Positions 1 through 12,099 of a DNA stretch of 64,000 nucleotides are shown here, one piece after another (the stretch's first letter is position 1; the number at the start of each line of letters is the position of its first letter). The stretch is from assembly GCF_017591425.1 (NCBI RefSeq), contig NW_024465746.1, positions 496,001 to 560,000 on the forward strand, in the 5' to 3' direction. This DNA comes from Ochotona curzoniae. Its lineage: Eukaryota; Chordata; Mammalia; Lagomorpha; Ochotonidae. Both the position numbers and the translations under genes were made by a program. A model generated the notes under the pieces. That model made no database searches. It was not told where the DNA came from and saw nothing but the letters and a program-made list of their open reading frames with translations.

Positions 1-34
1 GGACTTTAGCTGCTAGGCCACGGTGCCGGGCCCA
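1..34 (-). mobile_element. C-type SINE, 5' head only (cut by window edge)
   Basis: The window opens with the reverse complement of the SINE head, ending in CCGGGCCC as in the intact copies at 16.1 and 28.1 kb. Confidence 0.85.
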
Positions 35-842
35 TAGATGCATTTGCATAGATAACCCCTTATGCAAATCTGAAAAAAGAAGGGCAGTTCCTTTTGGTGA
101 AGCTGCTAAAATTATGCTTCACACTGATTTACATACTAAATCCTTAAAACCTATGACATTTAGTTCCTACAATTGTTTTGTAAATAAAGGTTGATATTCA
201 AAATATTACTGTAGTGTGATCTTTAACTCCAAAACGTTTAGGTAATGGATCAGCTCTGATGAAAGGAAAAGGCTTGACAAGCCAACATTTTCTGTCGCAT
301 TGCTAAGGTTGTATGAGAGGGAATCTTTGCGTTTACCACTCCCAGTCTGTGTGATGTACGTAGCTTTGCTTTGGCTAACGGATGCCTTTCTAGGTTAGAA
401 ACAAACACACTGTCCAACTGTAGCATCTCTCATGCGGTTGGCACATTGCAATACCGATCGACTCGATCTACCCCGGGGAATACACAATCTCACTTTGCTT
501 CCCCTGGCTTTCAGGCAGCTGTGAAGCCAAGTGTTCAAGGCTTAGATAAAATTCAACCGTTGTCACATCTACTCTTTGTGATTTTATAAGCACGGAGGAG
601 CTTCTCTGTACGGTAAACAGAGGAGAACGCATTCCGCATGGAAAAGGTCTTCATCCATCGGGCTGATTTTAAGCGGGATGATTCCACTCTGCCAGCCTGG
701 ATTAGGCGTGTGGTGCCTTAACTAAATGATTAATAGTATGTGCTAAACTCCTAGACATAATGCATGTATGTAGCAAGCACTTGGTAAATATTTGTTGCAC
801 CTCAACTGCTACTATTTTCAACTCTTTAAGAATCTGGATATT
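35..842. other. unique non-coding sequence
   Basis: Apart from a short MIR-like stretch at about 735-800 I see no repeat, gene or RNA. Short open frames have no recognisable protein character. Confidence 0.5.
735..800 (-). mobile_element. short MIR/L2-like fragment
   Basis: 'tagcaagcacttggtaaata' with 'tttgttgcac' resembles the reverse complement of the MIR 5' region. Confidence 0.3.
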
Positions 843-960
843 AGGGTCAGTGCTGTGGCTTAGCTCAGTAATCCTCTGCCTGCATGGTCAGAATCTCATA
901 TATGCACCTGTTCATGTCTTGGCTGCTTCACTTCTGATCTAGCTCCCTGGGCCTGGCACA
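843..960 (+). mobile_element. C-type SINE, degraded 5' part
   Basis: 'gtgctgtggcttagctcag' and 'cttctgatctagctccctgg' match the head and middle of older C-type SINEs. It breaks off where the G-rich retroposon begins, at about 965. Confidence 0.6.
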
Positions 961-969
961 ATGCTTCGA

Positions 970-3030
970 TGGCTGAATGATTAAATCCTCCCTTGCGAGG
1001 GGTTTGGGCCTTGGGGCTGGGGGCAAAAGCAGCTCCCGACAGTGTAGCGGTTGTGGGGGTGCCCCTGCCAGGCCAAAACCCAATGATGGGGACTCAGGCC
1101 AAAGCCACTGCCAAAAGGCAGTGAACAAGTCCTTAGCTTTGGGTGGCCGGTGCACCAAATGGTGCCAGGCTCTGCCTGCTAGCCACCCAGGGGCAAACTC
1201 CGGGGTTTATAGGATATGTAATTGCTGCCTAGGGACACCCATGGATAAGGACAGAGTGAGTGTAAGTGAGAGATGAATTCTAGGTGATTCCCAGTAAAGG
1301 GTCATGAAACTTTCGAGCAAGCATGGGACCGAGACCTGATGGTTTGGAGGGGAGTGTCCATAAGATCTATTAGGGCCAGACTGGTTCACTAGCCCAAGTA
1401 GCAATCCTGAGATGGGCCGTAAGCATAGAGCATCACTGACTGCCACACACCAGTCCACACCAAAGCTATGGATGGGAACCTGTCTGGCAGGCTAGGTACC
1501 AATATCTGACTGGGTGATAGAATAGTGGGCTGATCACACTTGGCAGGTGAAGACACTAACCAAGCACATGGGAGAACTCGGATTGGGGGTAAACTCTGTG
1601 GGGGAGGTGTGGGCCCAACCTTATGGAGATACAAGTCCCACAGGTTAGCTTGCAAGCTGGGGTGGTGATGGGCTGAGTTAGGAGTGACCATGGAACCTGC
1701 CATCACTTACAGGCAAAGGGACCAATAGCAGTCTGGGCAGGTCAAAGCAGCAGCACCCAAAGGTGCATCCTAAAATGGGATCCTAAAGTAGGGGGGGGCT
1801 GCAACAGGAAGGGGGCAGACCGGGCAGGGCCAAACAAAGTTCAACTCACAAAAAAAGAAAAGAAATCAGGATGGAGCACATGTCATACAGAACTAGGCTC
1901 TTACACTGACTGGTCTGCAAAAGCCAGGGATACTAGGCTACAGAATTGAAGGCAAAGGTTGAGACAGGTGGGAGTATTAGCCAATTGGGTCAGAGCACCC
2001 ACTGGCACATGTGCAATCTAGGGCTGGGAGTAAACTCAGTTGGGGAGCTGTGAGAGAACACCCTTGCTGGGTTGAGGTTTCCATGGGAGAGCGTGGGGAA
2101 CAGAGTCAGGGATCCAGACCAGAGTTCTGGTTTGGATATGGCTGCAATTTCCCTGGGCGCAAGTGTGAACTGGAGCTGGGCGCACTGAGTTGGGCTTGAT
2201 GCCAGCATCATCTGGTGCTCTGGAGGACCTGGGTAGATGTAGGACGGACTAGGCTAGGTCTCTGTCCCTACTGAGCCATATGTAAGCAGTGTCTGGGTAT
2301 GGATAAGCCTTGGCTGGGCTGAAACATCCAACATCAAGAACTGGAATGGATTGAAGGCCAGCAATGAGGGCTGGCCCATGGACCCACCAGTATGCATAAG
2401 ATCTGGCATAGGGAGAGGTTCTGATGGAGGAGCTTGGGAAATTCCTTTGTCGGAACACAGTCCCTACAAGTGGGTGCAAAAACCACGATAGGGAGCACCC
2501 AGACCAGGCCAGAGGAAGATACCCACCAGCATACATTTGGCATAGGTCGGGGGTAGACCAGGCTAAAGCAGTTCACATCAAGTGCTGGTAAATCCAAGCA
2601 CCAGAATAGAGTGTGGGTCAAGCCAGGTTCGGTCGTGACACAAACCAGTGCACATTTATGGAATGCCAAGGAGAGATGAGCCATACCAGATGTGGTTGCA
2701 GTGCCTAAACAGCACATGTGAGAACCTGGGGGGGGGGGAGGGGCAAAGCCTGCAGGGAGAATGTGGGTTCCCCTGCTGGACAACCACACCCACTGGAGTG
2801 TGAGGTAGGATGGAGGCAGACCGGACCAGGCAGGGCAACAACACCTGTGCACCTCAGGTGAGCTAGATCAGCAAAGGGCCAGGAAGGACTGACTGTTTCT
2901 ACTAGTGCAAGTAAAAATTAGAGTGGGTGAGGGTTGGTTGGGCTTTGCCACAGCATCAGCTGGCAGAGGCTGGCATTGGGGGGGCTACATCTGTCAAACT
3001 GAACTCCAGAACCACCTGGAGAGTGCATAA
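970..3030 (+). mobile_element. unclassified G-rich retroposon, copy A, main body
   Basis: From about 2236 to 3030 this sequence runs parallel to the copy at 12.5 kb. Shared blocks include 'ggctgggctgaaacatccaac', 'gagaggttctgatggaggag' and 'cacagcatcagctggcaga'. A further 1.25 kb upstream (about 970-2235) has the same G-rich, non-coding character and internal near-repeats (CAGGCTA, GGGGGCAGACC). It stops at 3030, at the position matching about 13281 in the other copy. I do not recognise the family. The A-rich tail and target-site duplication of the other copy point to L1-type mobilisation. Confidence 0.6.
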
Positions 3031-3735
3031 TCAGTTTTTTAAAAAACTTTTTCCACTTTTAAACTACATTTTTGGCAATCTTTACATAGTTAATTAAAGT
3101 AAGAAGGTTCAAGGGCTACAGGAAAGTGGGTAAGACTATTATTTCCTCATTTTTCCTGTATCTGGGGTAAAGAGGGAGATAAAGGGAGAAGCCCCACTCA
3201 GTCTCCCACCCACCCCAGGTCTCTGATGTGGGGCATGCTCTGAGGGTCTTGCTCAAGTGGTTTTGATAGTTCAACACTTATGAATTGCTGCCAATCTCTC
3301 CACTCCAAGCACGATGAGATCATTGAAGAATCCACTGATTGTCATAGTCCATCTTAGAGTCTCCATTTGCCCAGTTTTTCATTGCCAACACGGAACTGAG
3401 GTGGTTGATTGATTGACTTGTTCTGTCCTCTGTCTTTTCATGGTTAGGGTTCTGAGTCCGGCAGTTCGACTGGGGAGATCCAAAAGGAAGCTTTGTCTGA
3501 GGTGTTCCCAGACCAGATTCTTGTGTGTACTAGCAAGTACAGGGCCCGGCACAGTCCATCGCCCTGATCAGCTGGTGGTTGCGATCGCTGGGTTGGTTCT
3601 GTTTCCAGCCCTGTCTTCCACTGGAACCAATGGATGTTGCAGTCCATCCTGGTTCTGTCCTGCACACACTCGGCCCTCACATAAACCAGTGGGAGCTGCA
3701 GCCTAGTCAGAGCGACCCACAGTAACCCCCACCCA
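3031..3735 (-). mobile_element. same retroposon, 3' end of copy A in inverted orientation
   Basis: Read on the minus strand from 3735 to 3031, this matches 13530-14235 of copy B: a shared frame ending PDSEP-stop, a G-quadruplex-type tract (3192-3217), 'gggctacaggaaagtgggt' and 'aatctttacatagttaatta' (both as the + strand reads), then an A/T-rich tail at 3031-3050. Its tail abuts the + oriented body, so the element's last 0.7 kb is flipped and about 250 bp between the two parts is missing. Confidence 0.6.
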
Positions 3736-3749
3736 GAAGCAACTCCTGG

Positions 3750-3862
3750 CTTTGGATGTGCTCAGCTGTGGTCATTGCGGCCATTTGCAGAGTGGACCAG
3801 TGGATGGAAGCTCTTTCTCTCTGTCTCTCCCTCTCTCTGTAAACCTGATCTACTTCCCCACT
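3750..3862 (+). mobile_element. C-type SINE, 3' part
   Basis: 'ggccatttgcagagtggacc', 'gtggatggaagctctttctc' and a CT-rich end are the last third of an older-type SINE. A second SINE 3' part follows directly. Confidence 0.65.
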
Positions 3863-4052
3863 TATAATTGGCAATACAGCAGAGGATGTTTAAGTGCTTG
3901 AAGACCACATGGAGATCAGATGAAGCTCCTTGCTTCTGGCTCAGCTAGCCCACTGTGTCCACTTGGGAAATGAACCAGCAAATGGAAGATCTGCGTCTCT
4001 CCCTCTCTCTGTAAATCCGTCTTTCAGATAAAAATAAATAAATCTTTAAAAC
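3863..4052 (+). mobile_element. C-type SINE, degraded, second of a back-to-back pair
   Basis: 'gcagaggatgtttaagtgct' through 'ggaaatgaaccagcaaatgg' to an A-rich AATAAATAAATC tail. The middle is shortened. Confidence 0.65.
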
Positions 4053-4229
4053 GAACTTGGATGCTGTTTGTTATTATTACACGGTTGCTTTATTTCTATG
4101 ACTGGAAGTAGTGCCAAGCACACGGTGGGTAGAGAATGTTTGTTGGCTGATAAAGAATTTGGTGAATGCATGAGGTGCTGGACCAGCAGCATCATAAAGT
4201 GATTTTGAATGTTGGTTCAATATGCAGAC

Positions 4230-4410
4230 ATTGGGATTGAAGTCGTTGACACTCTTAGTGATGGCATGATGCAGAGTAAAAGAAGCAATAAAACAAGATG
4301 TTCATGGTACACAGTGTGATGTAACGTGTATGTCCTCCCTGTAGGGTTATTGCAAAGATGGTGCACAGCATCTAATGTGTATTCAGCACTCAGTAATGCC
4401 TACTACTTAT
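4230..4410 (-). mobile_element. MIR fragment
   Basis: 'gggttattgcaaagatggtg' and 'cagcatctaatgtgtattca' match the reverse complement of the MIR core. A similar short stretch at 4095-4170 ('gtgccaagcacacggtggg') may be a second fragment. Confidence 0.45.
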
Positions 4411-5894
4411 AGTCTCAGTCCATTTGGACCAGTATAGCAAAACGCTAGAGTGGTTTATAAACATGCTGAGAAGCCCAAGAGCCAGGTGCTGGCAGGCTCT
4501 GGTTTGTAGCACATCTTTCTGCAGAATTCTCTCCTGGCAACAGGGATGAGGATTTGGGCACGGAGGGGGCAAAGGGTCCCGATTCTTGTCTCCAACACAT
4601 GAGAGAATTCAGGAAGGGAATGAAGATGAAGGTTCGCTGAGGAGAGAGGCTTACTAACAAAGCAGAGGTACAGAATGAGAATGCCAACCCACAACGTGTG
4701 GGGTCAGCCCTCTAGGTCACGTGATCGGCGCTTTGGGCAACGTTTTCTAGGAAGAGGTGAGGGTTCTGAGGAGTTGGATTATTTCCCAATATTTGGCCTT
4801 TTAAAAAAAAGTCTTAGAAGAAGTGCCACGTCATCAGTGAGGTTTTAGAGGCTTTGGGACGGGACTAGGGAGTTGGCGTGTGGTGGTGTAGTTCCTGTAG
4901 GTCTTTTTCTGACCCCCGGGGCTCTCCTTACCTTGCCACTGGGCTTGAGTCTCTTTTTTTAAGACCACGAATCCTACTGATGAGGACTCTGCCTGCGTGT
5001 CCGAATCATCTGGCAAAGGCTCCATCTTCTAAGACCCTCACCTTGAGGGTTACAAGTGCAATGCATGAGTTACGGGTGAGGGCACAAGTCCAGCATCCCA
5101 AGGTGATTGACACCACCTGACCCAGTGCGGTGACTCCCGCCTCATCAGCACCCTTCATGGTGTTTAAAGAATTTAAACTGCCCTTACTGGAAACAGCAGC
5201 ACACAGCTCCTCTGAGGCTTATTTGGTCCTACCAACCAAAGGTTGTAAATATTTCATGAGCTTTGCTGTTTACAAAGCTCCAAAGGCCCTAATGCAACCT
5301 ATTTATTTGATAGATAATAGAATGGGAAGATGACAACAGATTTTGTAACTTGCTTCTAGAAAGCAGACTTGCTGCCGGTCCTAGAATTCTGCTGCTGTTG
5401 CTGCTGCAACAAAACACCACCAACCCAGAAGCTCATGGCAACACAAACGTAGTTCAGAACTCCACTCTGGATCTTCTTGAGCTAAAATCAAGGACGAACC
5501 AGGGTCACACCCTTCCTGGAGGTTCCAGGAGGCATGCCAGCCACCTCCCTGTCTGGTCCGTTTCCAGAAGCCACACAAGTCCCAAGGACTGTGGCTGCAT
5601 TTTGGCCAGCCCTGGGACAGCGGGGCACCTCTAACTCTGCTCGTGGTCACTTTTTTCTTATGTCTTACATTTGGCTTCCCTCCTCCACCCTTAAGTCCTA
5701 GTCGTGACATTGGGCCCACAGAATAACACCAGAGAATCTCAAGGTCAGTCGGTCAGCAGCCTTGCTTTCCCTTCTCCATTTAGTCTAACATGTGCTGGGA
5801 GGCAGTACCTGGGCATCTGTGAAGACTCTGCCTGGCCGAGCATCATAACTCTGGGCACAATGATTTGTCAACCACGTTACTATTCTTAGCTTAA
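4411..5894. other. unique non-coding sequence
   Basis: No recognised repeat or gene. A short stretch at about 5150-5320, with balanced composition and no repeat hallmarks, would be worth checking for conservation. Confidence 0.4.
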
Positions 5895-6345
5895 ATGTAT
5901 GTTTAACACCAACTATTTAAAAACATGTACATGCAATTATAAGCCTATATATGTGTGTACATAAATAAATATGCATTTACATACCTATACTCATATACAA
6001 ATAAATATATCAAATATACAATATATTAATATAAGATATAGAATATATTTATAATATGATATATTATATTATGCAAACAATATTATTGTATTATATATTT
6101 ACAAATACATAATATATATTATATACATAAATATTGTATATAATACTATATGAATATAAATATACATGTTTATTATATATAAATATACACTATATTATAT
6201 CAATATATTATATATAATATCATATGCTACATATAAATATATACTATATTATATAAATATATCCATTATATACAAGATATTAATATGCATTATATTGCAT
6301 ATATAATATTAATATTGATGTAAAATATTATATATGAATATGTTT
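5895..6345. repeat. AT-rich microsatellite-like tract
   Basis: About 450 bp of almost pure A/T, with recurring TATATAAATATA and ATTATAT blocks. Near-identical sub-blocks occur at about 6175-6200 and 6230-6260 ('aaatatacactatattat'), suggesting local tandem duplication. Confidence 0.85.
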
Positions 6346-6431
6346 GTCATGGAAATAATTTTAAATGGCACATTAAACCCACACCAACTAGAGAACAATG
6401 CAAAATCTTTCTTCCTAGCTTGGTCTTCTCT

Positions 6432-6720
6432 TAAGAGATTTGGTTTTATTTATCTGAAAAATAAAGAGATCAAGAGAAAGATACAGACAGAATACGCATC
6501 TGCCGGTTCACTTTCCAAATGCCCACCAAACCCAGGGCTGAGGCGGCCGTAAGCAGGAGCCTGCCTGGCCTGCACGGGCATGGCAGCGAGCCCAGCGCAT
6601 GAGTCATTTCCTGTCTCCACAAGGTGTGCTTGGCAGGAAGCCGGAGCTGAAGTGCAGCAGGTAAGTGCTTAGACCTGGCACTGCAATATGTGATGTGGGC
6701 ACCCGGGAGGCCAACTTGCC
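6432..6720 (-). mobile_element. C-type SINE, old copy
   Basis: The TTTATTTATCTGAAAAATAA tail, an A/G-rich arm, 'gccggttcactttccaaatg' and an eroded head mark an old minus-strand copy. Confidence 0.6.
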
Positions 6721-6797
6721 AAGGCTCCTCCTGGGCTTTTGACAAAACAATGCTGGAAGAAATTAGAACTATTGACAGTGGACTCAACTCTGGCCTT

Positions 6798-7135
6798 ATT
6801 TTTTTTTTTTGAAGATTTTAAAATTTATTTTGGAAAGTCAGATATACAGAGAGAAGGCGGGAGAGAGAGGAAGATCTTTCTTGCACTGGTTCATTCTGCA
6901 AGTGGCCAACCATGGCTGGAGTTGAGCCAATCTGAAGCCAGGAGCCAGGAGCTTCTTCTGAGTCTCCCACGTGTGTGCAGGGTCCCAAGGTTTTGGGCCG
7001 TCCTTGACTGCTTTCGCAGGCCACAGGCAGGGAGCTGGATGGGAAGCAGGGCCGCCTGGATTAGAACTTGTGCCCATATGGAATCCCAATAGGTTCAAGG
7101 CAAGGATTTTAGCCACTAGGCTACTGTGCTGGGCC
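6798..7135 (-). mobile_element. C-type SINE, near full length
   Basis: A T-rich tail, 'agatatacagagagaagg', and head 'actgtgctgggccc'. Flanked by an 8-bp direct repeat CTGGCCTT (6790-6797 and 7136-7143). Confidence 0.9.
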
Positions 7136-7143
7136 CTGGCCTT

Positions 7144-7577
7144 CTTGTTTTTCCATCTCTGAGACATGCGGCCTTCTTCAAGGGTGATTTAGGACTGGAA
7201 TCCAGGTCAGAGGTGTAGCCACAGGTACAGTATGCAAGGGCCACACAGTTCTCATGTTCAGGGGTTTGAACTCTACAGCGTTTTTTACTAGCCGGTGATC
7301 GAGCTACCAGGATCCTCATGGAGTGATGAGTAAGAATGAAGAGGAGGAAAGAGAAATAGGAGCAGGTTTGAACGTGCTCAGCTGCCTCTGCGATTGCATA
7401 CATGCTCTCTGACCAAAGCACCCGATTCTTCACCATTTAATTTGTGATTTTTAATCAACCTCTCCGTGTTATGTCAATATTGAATACTAGTATATATTGT
7501 ATGAAAAAAATAATTCTGGAAATGTTAGCACCCTTTCTGCAATATGGTGTTAAATTATTTCATGAGAAAACGTGCAA
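7144..7577. other. unique non-coding sequence
   Basis: No repeat, gene or RNA recognised. Confidence 0.4.
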
Positions 7578-7885
7578 ATGGGGCCGACAGCAAAGTGGCA
7601 CAGCAGGCTAATCCTTCGCCTGTGCTGCCACCTTTCCATTTGGGCACTAGTTCATGGTCCCAGCTGCTCCACTTCCAGTTCTGCTCCCTGGAGGAGCAGC
7701 TGAGGATGGCCCAAGTCTCTGGATCCCTGCACCCATGTGGGAGACCCCCCCCAGAAGGGCTTCCTGGTTCCCATCTGGGAATCAGCTAAGCTCTGGCCAC
7801 AGTGACCCTTTGAAGAATGAATTGGGATGGAATTTTCTCTCTTTCTCTCTCAAACCTACCTTTCAAATAAAGATTTTAAAAAATC
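7578..7885 (+). mobile_element. C-type SINE, older copy
   Basis: Head 'gccgacagcaaagtggcaca', middle 'ggatggcccaagtctctgga', tail 'tttcaaataaagatttt'. Diverged from the young copies. Confidence 0.75.
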
Positions 7886-8690
7886 TTACCAAAAAAAGAA
7901 AATAAGCAAGCAACAAACCAAAAAGTAGCTACTTAAAGATATTTTTTTAATAATGTTTCCTCTATGCTTTCTGCTAAATAAACAAGATTTCCTTTGATTA
8001 CTGAACATTGAGGCGTGTCATTGTTATGGTGTCTTCACCCCTAGCCCCGACAGGGACCCAGAGGCTCCATAGATCTGAATTCCGTGCTGACTTTGCAGAG
8101 GTCTGTGTAAAGCAAATTGGCCTAGACGAGGAAAACATCCTTATCGAACAAAGGCAGTATATTCTGATGTATTGACTTTTGTGTGATTCAATTTGCAGTA
8201 AGTATGAGAGGAACCTTTATAAACTGCCCTATGAACTTAGACGCAAGTGTGCATTTTGTGGTTAACTTCACTTCTACTGTACCACTTTCCAAACTGATGA
8301 CCCAGCTTCTCTGAGCTCTGGAAGCCTTTTAGTTGAGTAATGAAAACGAATGGCTTTCCAAGGGTTTAGCAGCAGAGTCTCAAAGCTACAGAGAACTTGG
8401 GGGAGGACAGATCTTAAAACTCCATAATTATAATATGCTAGCAGAAAGAGAAATTGTGGCGAAGTGTCTGAGTTGAAAGGCAATGGATGCTTTACTTTCA
8501 ATGTGCCATTATATTTATTTTAAAATGCAAATGAGCAAGAACTGTATATAATATTTATGAGTACAACGAGGATGCATGTTCTATATGATTCATATGGGAG
8601 GTGAGTACTTGTTAATTAGTGGGTTAGATCTGTCATTTAAGCCAAGTCACAGATGGCTGGTCTCTAGAAGGAGTGCCTCTTCCTCTTTTG
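7886..8690. other. unique non-coding sequence
   Basis: Mostly AT-rich single-copy sequence between two + strand SINEs. Nothing recognised. Confidence 0.4.
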
Positions 8691-8705
8691 AAAAGCATGT
8701 TGCTG

Positions 8706-9044
8706 GGCCCAGTGCCATGGCGCAGTGGTTACGGTCCTCACCTTGCATGCCCAGGATCCCATATGGGCGCCGGTTCTAATCCCGGCAGCCCCGCTTCCCA
8801 TCCAGCTCCCTGCCTGTGGTCCGGGAAGGCAGTTGAGGACGGCCCAAAGCTTTGGGACCCTGCACTCCCGTGGGAGACCTGGAAGAGGCTCCTGGCTTCC
8901 GATTGGCTCAGCTCCAGCCGTTGCGGCCGCCTGGGGAGTGAATCATCGGACGGAAGATCTTCCTCTCTATCTCTCCAGCTCTCTGTATATCTGCCTTTCC
9001 AATAAAAATAATAATAATAAAAATTAAAATTAAAAAAACAAAAG
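8706..9044 (+). mobile_element. C-type SINE, full length, young
   Basis: The complete element has head 'gggcccagtgccatggcgca' and an A-rich tail with an (AAT) run. It is flanked by a perfect 15-bp duplication AAAAGCATGTTGCTG (8691-8705 and 9045-9059). Confidence 0.95.
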
Positions 9045-9059
9045 AAAAGCATGTTGCTG

Positions 9060-9615
9060 TCGGAGTGTTCCTCGTTGGCAGTGTGCACGGATTAGCAGGC
9101 ATTGTTCAAAGTCTGTTCTGAGTCAGGAGCCCCCCTCTATTGAATCAAGGATTATATTGGAAATAACAAAAGATGACTTTCTCTTTTTAGGCCTACCTAC
9201 TTATGCTCTTGTAATCAGCTCACTCTGACCTCTGACTGTATTGAAATTATGTTTCCCACTGGCACTTATTAATTTTATACCTGACGGATAGTAGAGTAAT
9301 TTCGACCTAAGCTAATCCAATACATTGTATAATGTGGTTGGTTGGCTGTGATTTCATCACACTGCTAGAAGCACTTCCTGAGGACAACAGAAACTTCTGC
9401 CTGCCGGGGTCAAAGCTTTCCAGGTTGGCAACTGGCATAAAACATGCCCCTTCAGGCTTCACTGAACTTTCAGGAAAGTTACATCAGTGATGAGTAACCC
9501 GCAGAGCTGAGATGCTTTCGTATTGAACAGTTTTTAGTGCAAATAATATCCAGTACATGCCGTTATAATTGTCTTTTTTAGTCAGTGTTAAAATTCAAAA
9601 CTGCACAATGAAATC
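9060..9615. other. unique non-coding sequence
   Basis: No repeat, gene or RNA recognised between two SINEs. Confidence 0.4.
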
Positions 9616-9954
9616 TTTTTAAAAAAACATTTATTTATTTATTTATTTATTGCAAAGCCAGATATACAGAGAGGAGGAGAGAGAGAGAGGAAGATCTTCC
9701 GTCCAATGATTCACTCCCCAAGCTACCACAATGGCCAGTGCTATGCCGATCTGAAGCCAGGAGCCAGAAGCCTCTTCCAGGTCTCCCACATGCCTGCAGG
9801 ATTCCAGGGCTTTGGGCCGTCCTTGACTGCTTTCCCAGGCCACAAGCAGGGAGCTAGATGGGAAGCGGGGCTGCTGACCCTAGAACTGGTGCCTATATGG
9901 GATCCTGGTGCATGCAAACCAACAACTTTAGCCACTGTGCTGCCATGCTGGGTC
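9616..9954 (-). mobile_element. C-type SINE, full length
   Basis: The tail has four TTTA repeats; 'cagatatacagagaggagg', core and head ('gctgggtcc') are all present. Confidence 0.9.
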
Positions 9955-9992
9955 CAGAAACACAGTTTTATTGAAGCGAATAATTTCTTTTT

Positions 9993-10290
9993 CAAATGCA
10001 TTTATCTATTTGTTTTTACTTACTTATTTTATAAGCACTGACATAGAGATAGACAAGGACTCTCCCATCTTCCGGCTCACTTCCGCAAGTACCTGCACCA
10101 GCTGGCTGGGTAATGCTGCCGCCAGGAGCCAGGAATTCAGTGTAGGTTCCTCTAGGGTGGAAGCCAGCCTGAGCCATCACCACTCACTCGCAAGATCTCA
10201 GTAACAGGAAGCCGCATCAAGAGCAGCGCTGGGCTCCGACCCAGAATTCCAGTGTTCCAAGCCGCGTCCTGAACACAACGCCCAGCTCCC
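9993..10290 (-). mobile_element. C-type SINE, old copy
   Basis: 'ttccggctcacttccgcaag' and 'cgccaggagccaggaattca' with a weak head at about 10280 mark an old, diverged copy immediately next to a younger one. Confidence 0.6.
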
Positions 10291-10417
10291 ACTTCTAGGA
10301 TTCCTTCTCAGCTCTACCATCGAGAAACATTTCTTTTTTTCCCCTGCTTTTCTCCCATTGTTCTATTTTTTCTCTTTTTAAATAGTCTATGATTCATAGA
10401 TATTAGAAATAAGAAGA

Positions 10418-10615
10418 GCTTTCAAAAAGTTCCTGGGAAATGTGCCATATATATAATTTATATATATGTATATACACGTATGTAATATATATATAAATGT
10501 TCCATATATGTATGTTTATATAAAAGAAACTATTCAGGAATTTCAAATTTATTTTGCACTCAAACTGACTTACCTTTGAGTTCCATTTTTACATGATGTT
10601 CTTGAAGCGCCTGGT
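10418..10615. mobile_element. mariner-like MITE with AT-repeat expansion inside
   Basis: 'ctttcaaaaagttcctggga' at the left, and 'tttattttgcactcaaactg' followed by 'gagttccattttta' at the right, are the two arms of a mariner-type palindrome. Between them is a TATA-type microsatellite (about 10448-10525) that probably expanded after insertion. Confidence 0.45.
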
Positions 10616-12099
10616 ATAAATGGTGGAAATGCAGTCACGTACCGTAAAATGGCATTTTTTCCAACCATGGATCATTTTGAGTGGCTTGCTAAGATCACAT
10701 CACCTAGGAACGTGTGGCTGTCATTGCAGAAACTAAGACCTCACTGGCTTGCATGGTGGTTGAACAGAAAATATTGGCTGAATGGTTCCCCATCAGGCTC
10801 AGGAAGCTAAATAACAAAAGATCAGAAGTGATGGTCACGGCTCACTCTGCTGGGAAGAGGGTGGGAAAAGTTTGCTCGTAAAACAAACAAACAAACCAAA
10901 ACAACTTTCTGAAAGCAACATTTGAGGCAGTTTTCTTTATTTACTCAGTCCGAGGTCTAGCTCTCATGTGGAACAGTAATATCAAACGGAAGCTTAACCA
11001 AGTAGAAAAGAATAGGAAATACATAATGTGTTATGTAGAAATGATCATTTTTATTCACCCAAATCTTGTGTCTCATTTTGTGTATGCACCTGTGTGGCCT
11101 GGATGTAAAACATATTTCCTACACTGGGTTGTGGCTTAACAGGTTTGAAGATGATTTCTCCGAAATAGAGCTGCCAAATCATTTCAAAACCTGCCCCGAG
11201 ATTCTGTTTAAAATATGCTTGCCTGCGTCCTGCTGGTGCCTGCCGAATTGGTGGTGGTGGTGTTGTCTGGAACAAGCCCACAGGATGGGAGCTTCTCACT
11301 CCTGCAGCGCTGACCAGCTCCAGGGAGCCTGGAAGGGGGCAGGAGATGAAAGAATTCGCCACTGAACAGGTGTCTGTAAACTCCTCCCTGCAGTGCCTTG
11401 ACCCATCTCGCAACCACAGCCAACTGGTGCTCCTCGGAGCCAGATGGGAGGGACCTGCTGAATCTCATTGGTCTCATCAAAATCAGTTGGTCTTGGCGCG
11501 ATGGCGCAGTGGTTAAGGTCCTCGCCTTGCACACCCAGGATCCCATATGGGCGCTGGTTCTAATCCCGGCAGCCCTGCTTCCCGTCCAGCTCCCTGCCTG
11601 TGGCCTGGGAAAGCAGTCGAGGACGGCCCAAAGCTTTGGGACCCTGAACCCCTGTGGGAGACCCAGAAGAAGTTCCTGGTTCCCGGATTCAAACCGGCAT
11701 AGCACTGGCTGTTGCGCTCACTTAGAGAGTGAATCATCAGATGGAAGATCTTCCTCTCTGTCCCTCCTCTCTGTATATTTGCCTTTCCAATAAAAATAAA
11801 ATAAATCTTTAAAAAAAAGAAAGTTGGTCTCCAAAGTGGGCACCGACTGCTCGGAACACCTTTGCTGGGACACAGGAACATGCTTAGATGAGTGGGAGTC
11901 CAGCTTTGCTAATAAGAAATGAGGTAAGCCAATAGAAGTTGAGATTTGTTCAGTGGTGGTCAGTGTGAGGTCCTCTGTGAGCTCTGACTTCCAGCTAGCG
12001 CATTCTGCCTTACACAGTCCGTTTCACGGAAGGCCACCTCTGAAGTGCTGCAGGGAGGGAAGGCAGAGTCGAAAGAGAAACGGAGTAAATTTGGCTCAT
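10616..12099. other. unique non-coding sequence around one SINE
   Basis: Besides the SINE at 11494-11821 nothing is recognised. Open frames on either strand are short and lack domain signatures. Confidence 0.4.
11494..11821 (+). mobile_element. C-type SINE, full length, young
   Basis: Head 'ggcgcgatggcgcagtggtt', tail AATAAATC plus A-run. Flanked by AGTTGGTCT (11485-11493 and 11822-11830). Confidence 0.95.

Noticed and set aside
8673..9088. Recurrent 60-110-codon open frames such as those ending LYLPFQ or YICLSNK
   Set aside because: All are translations of C-type SINEs, seen at each copy in either orientation.
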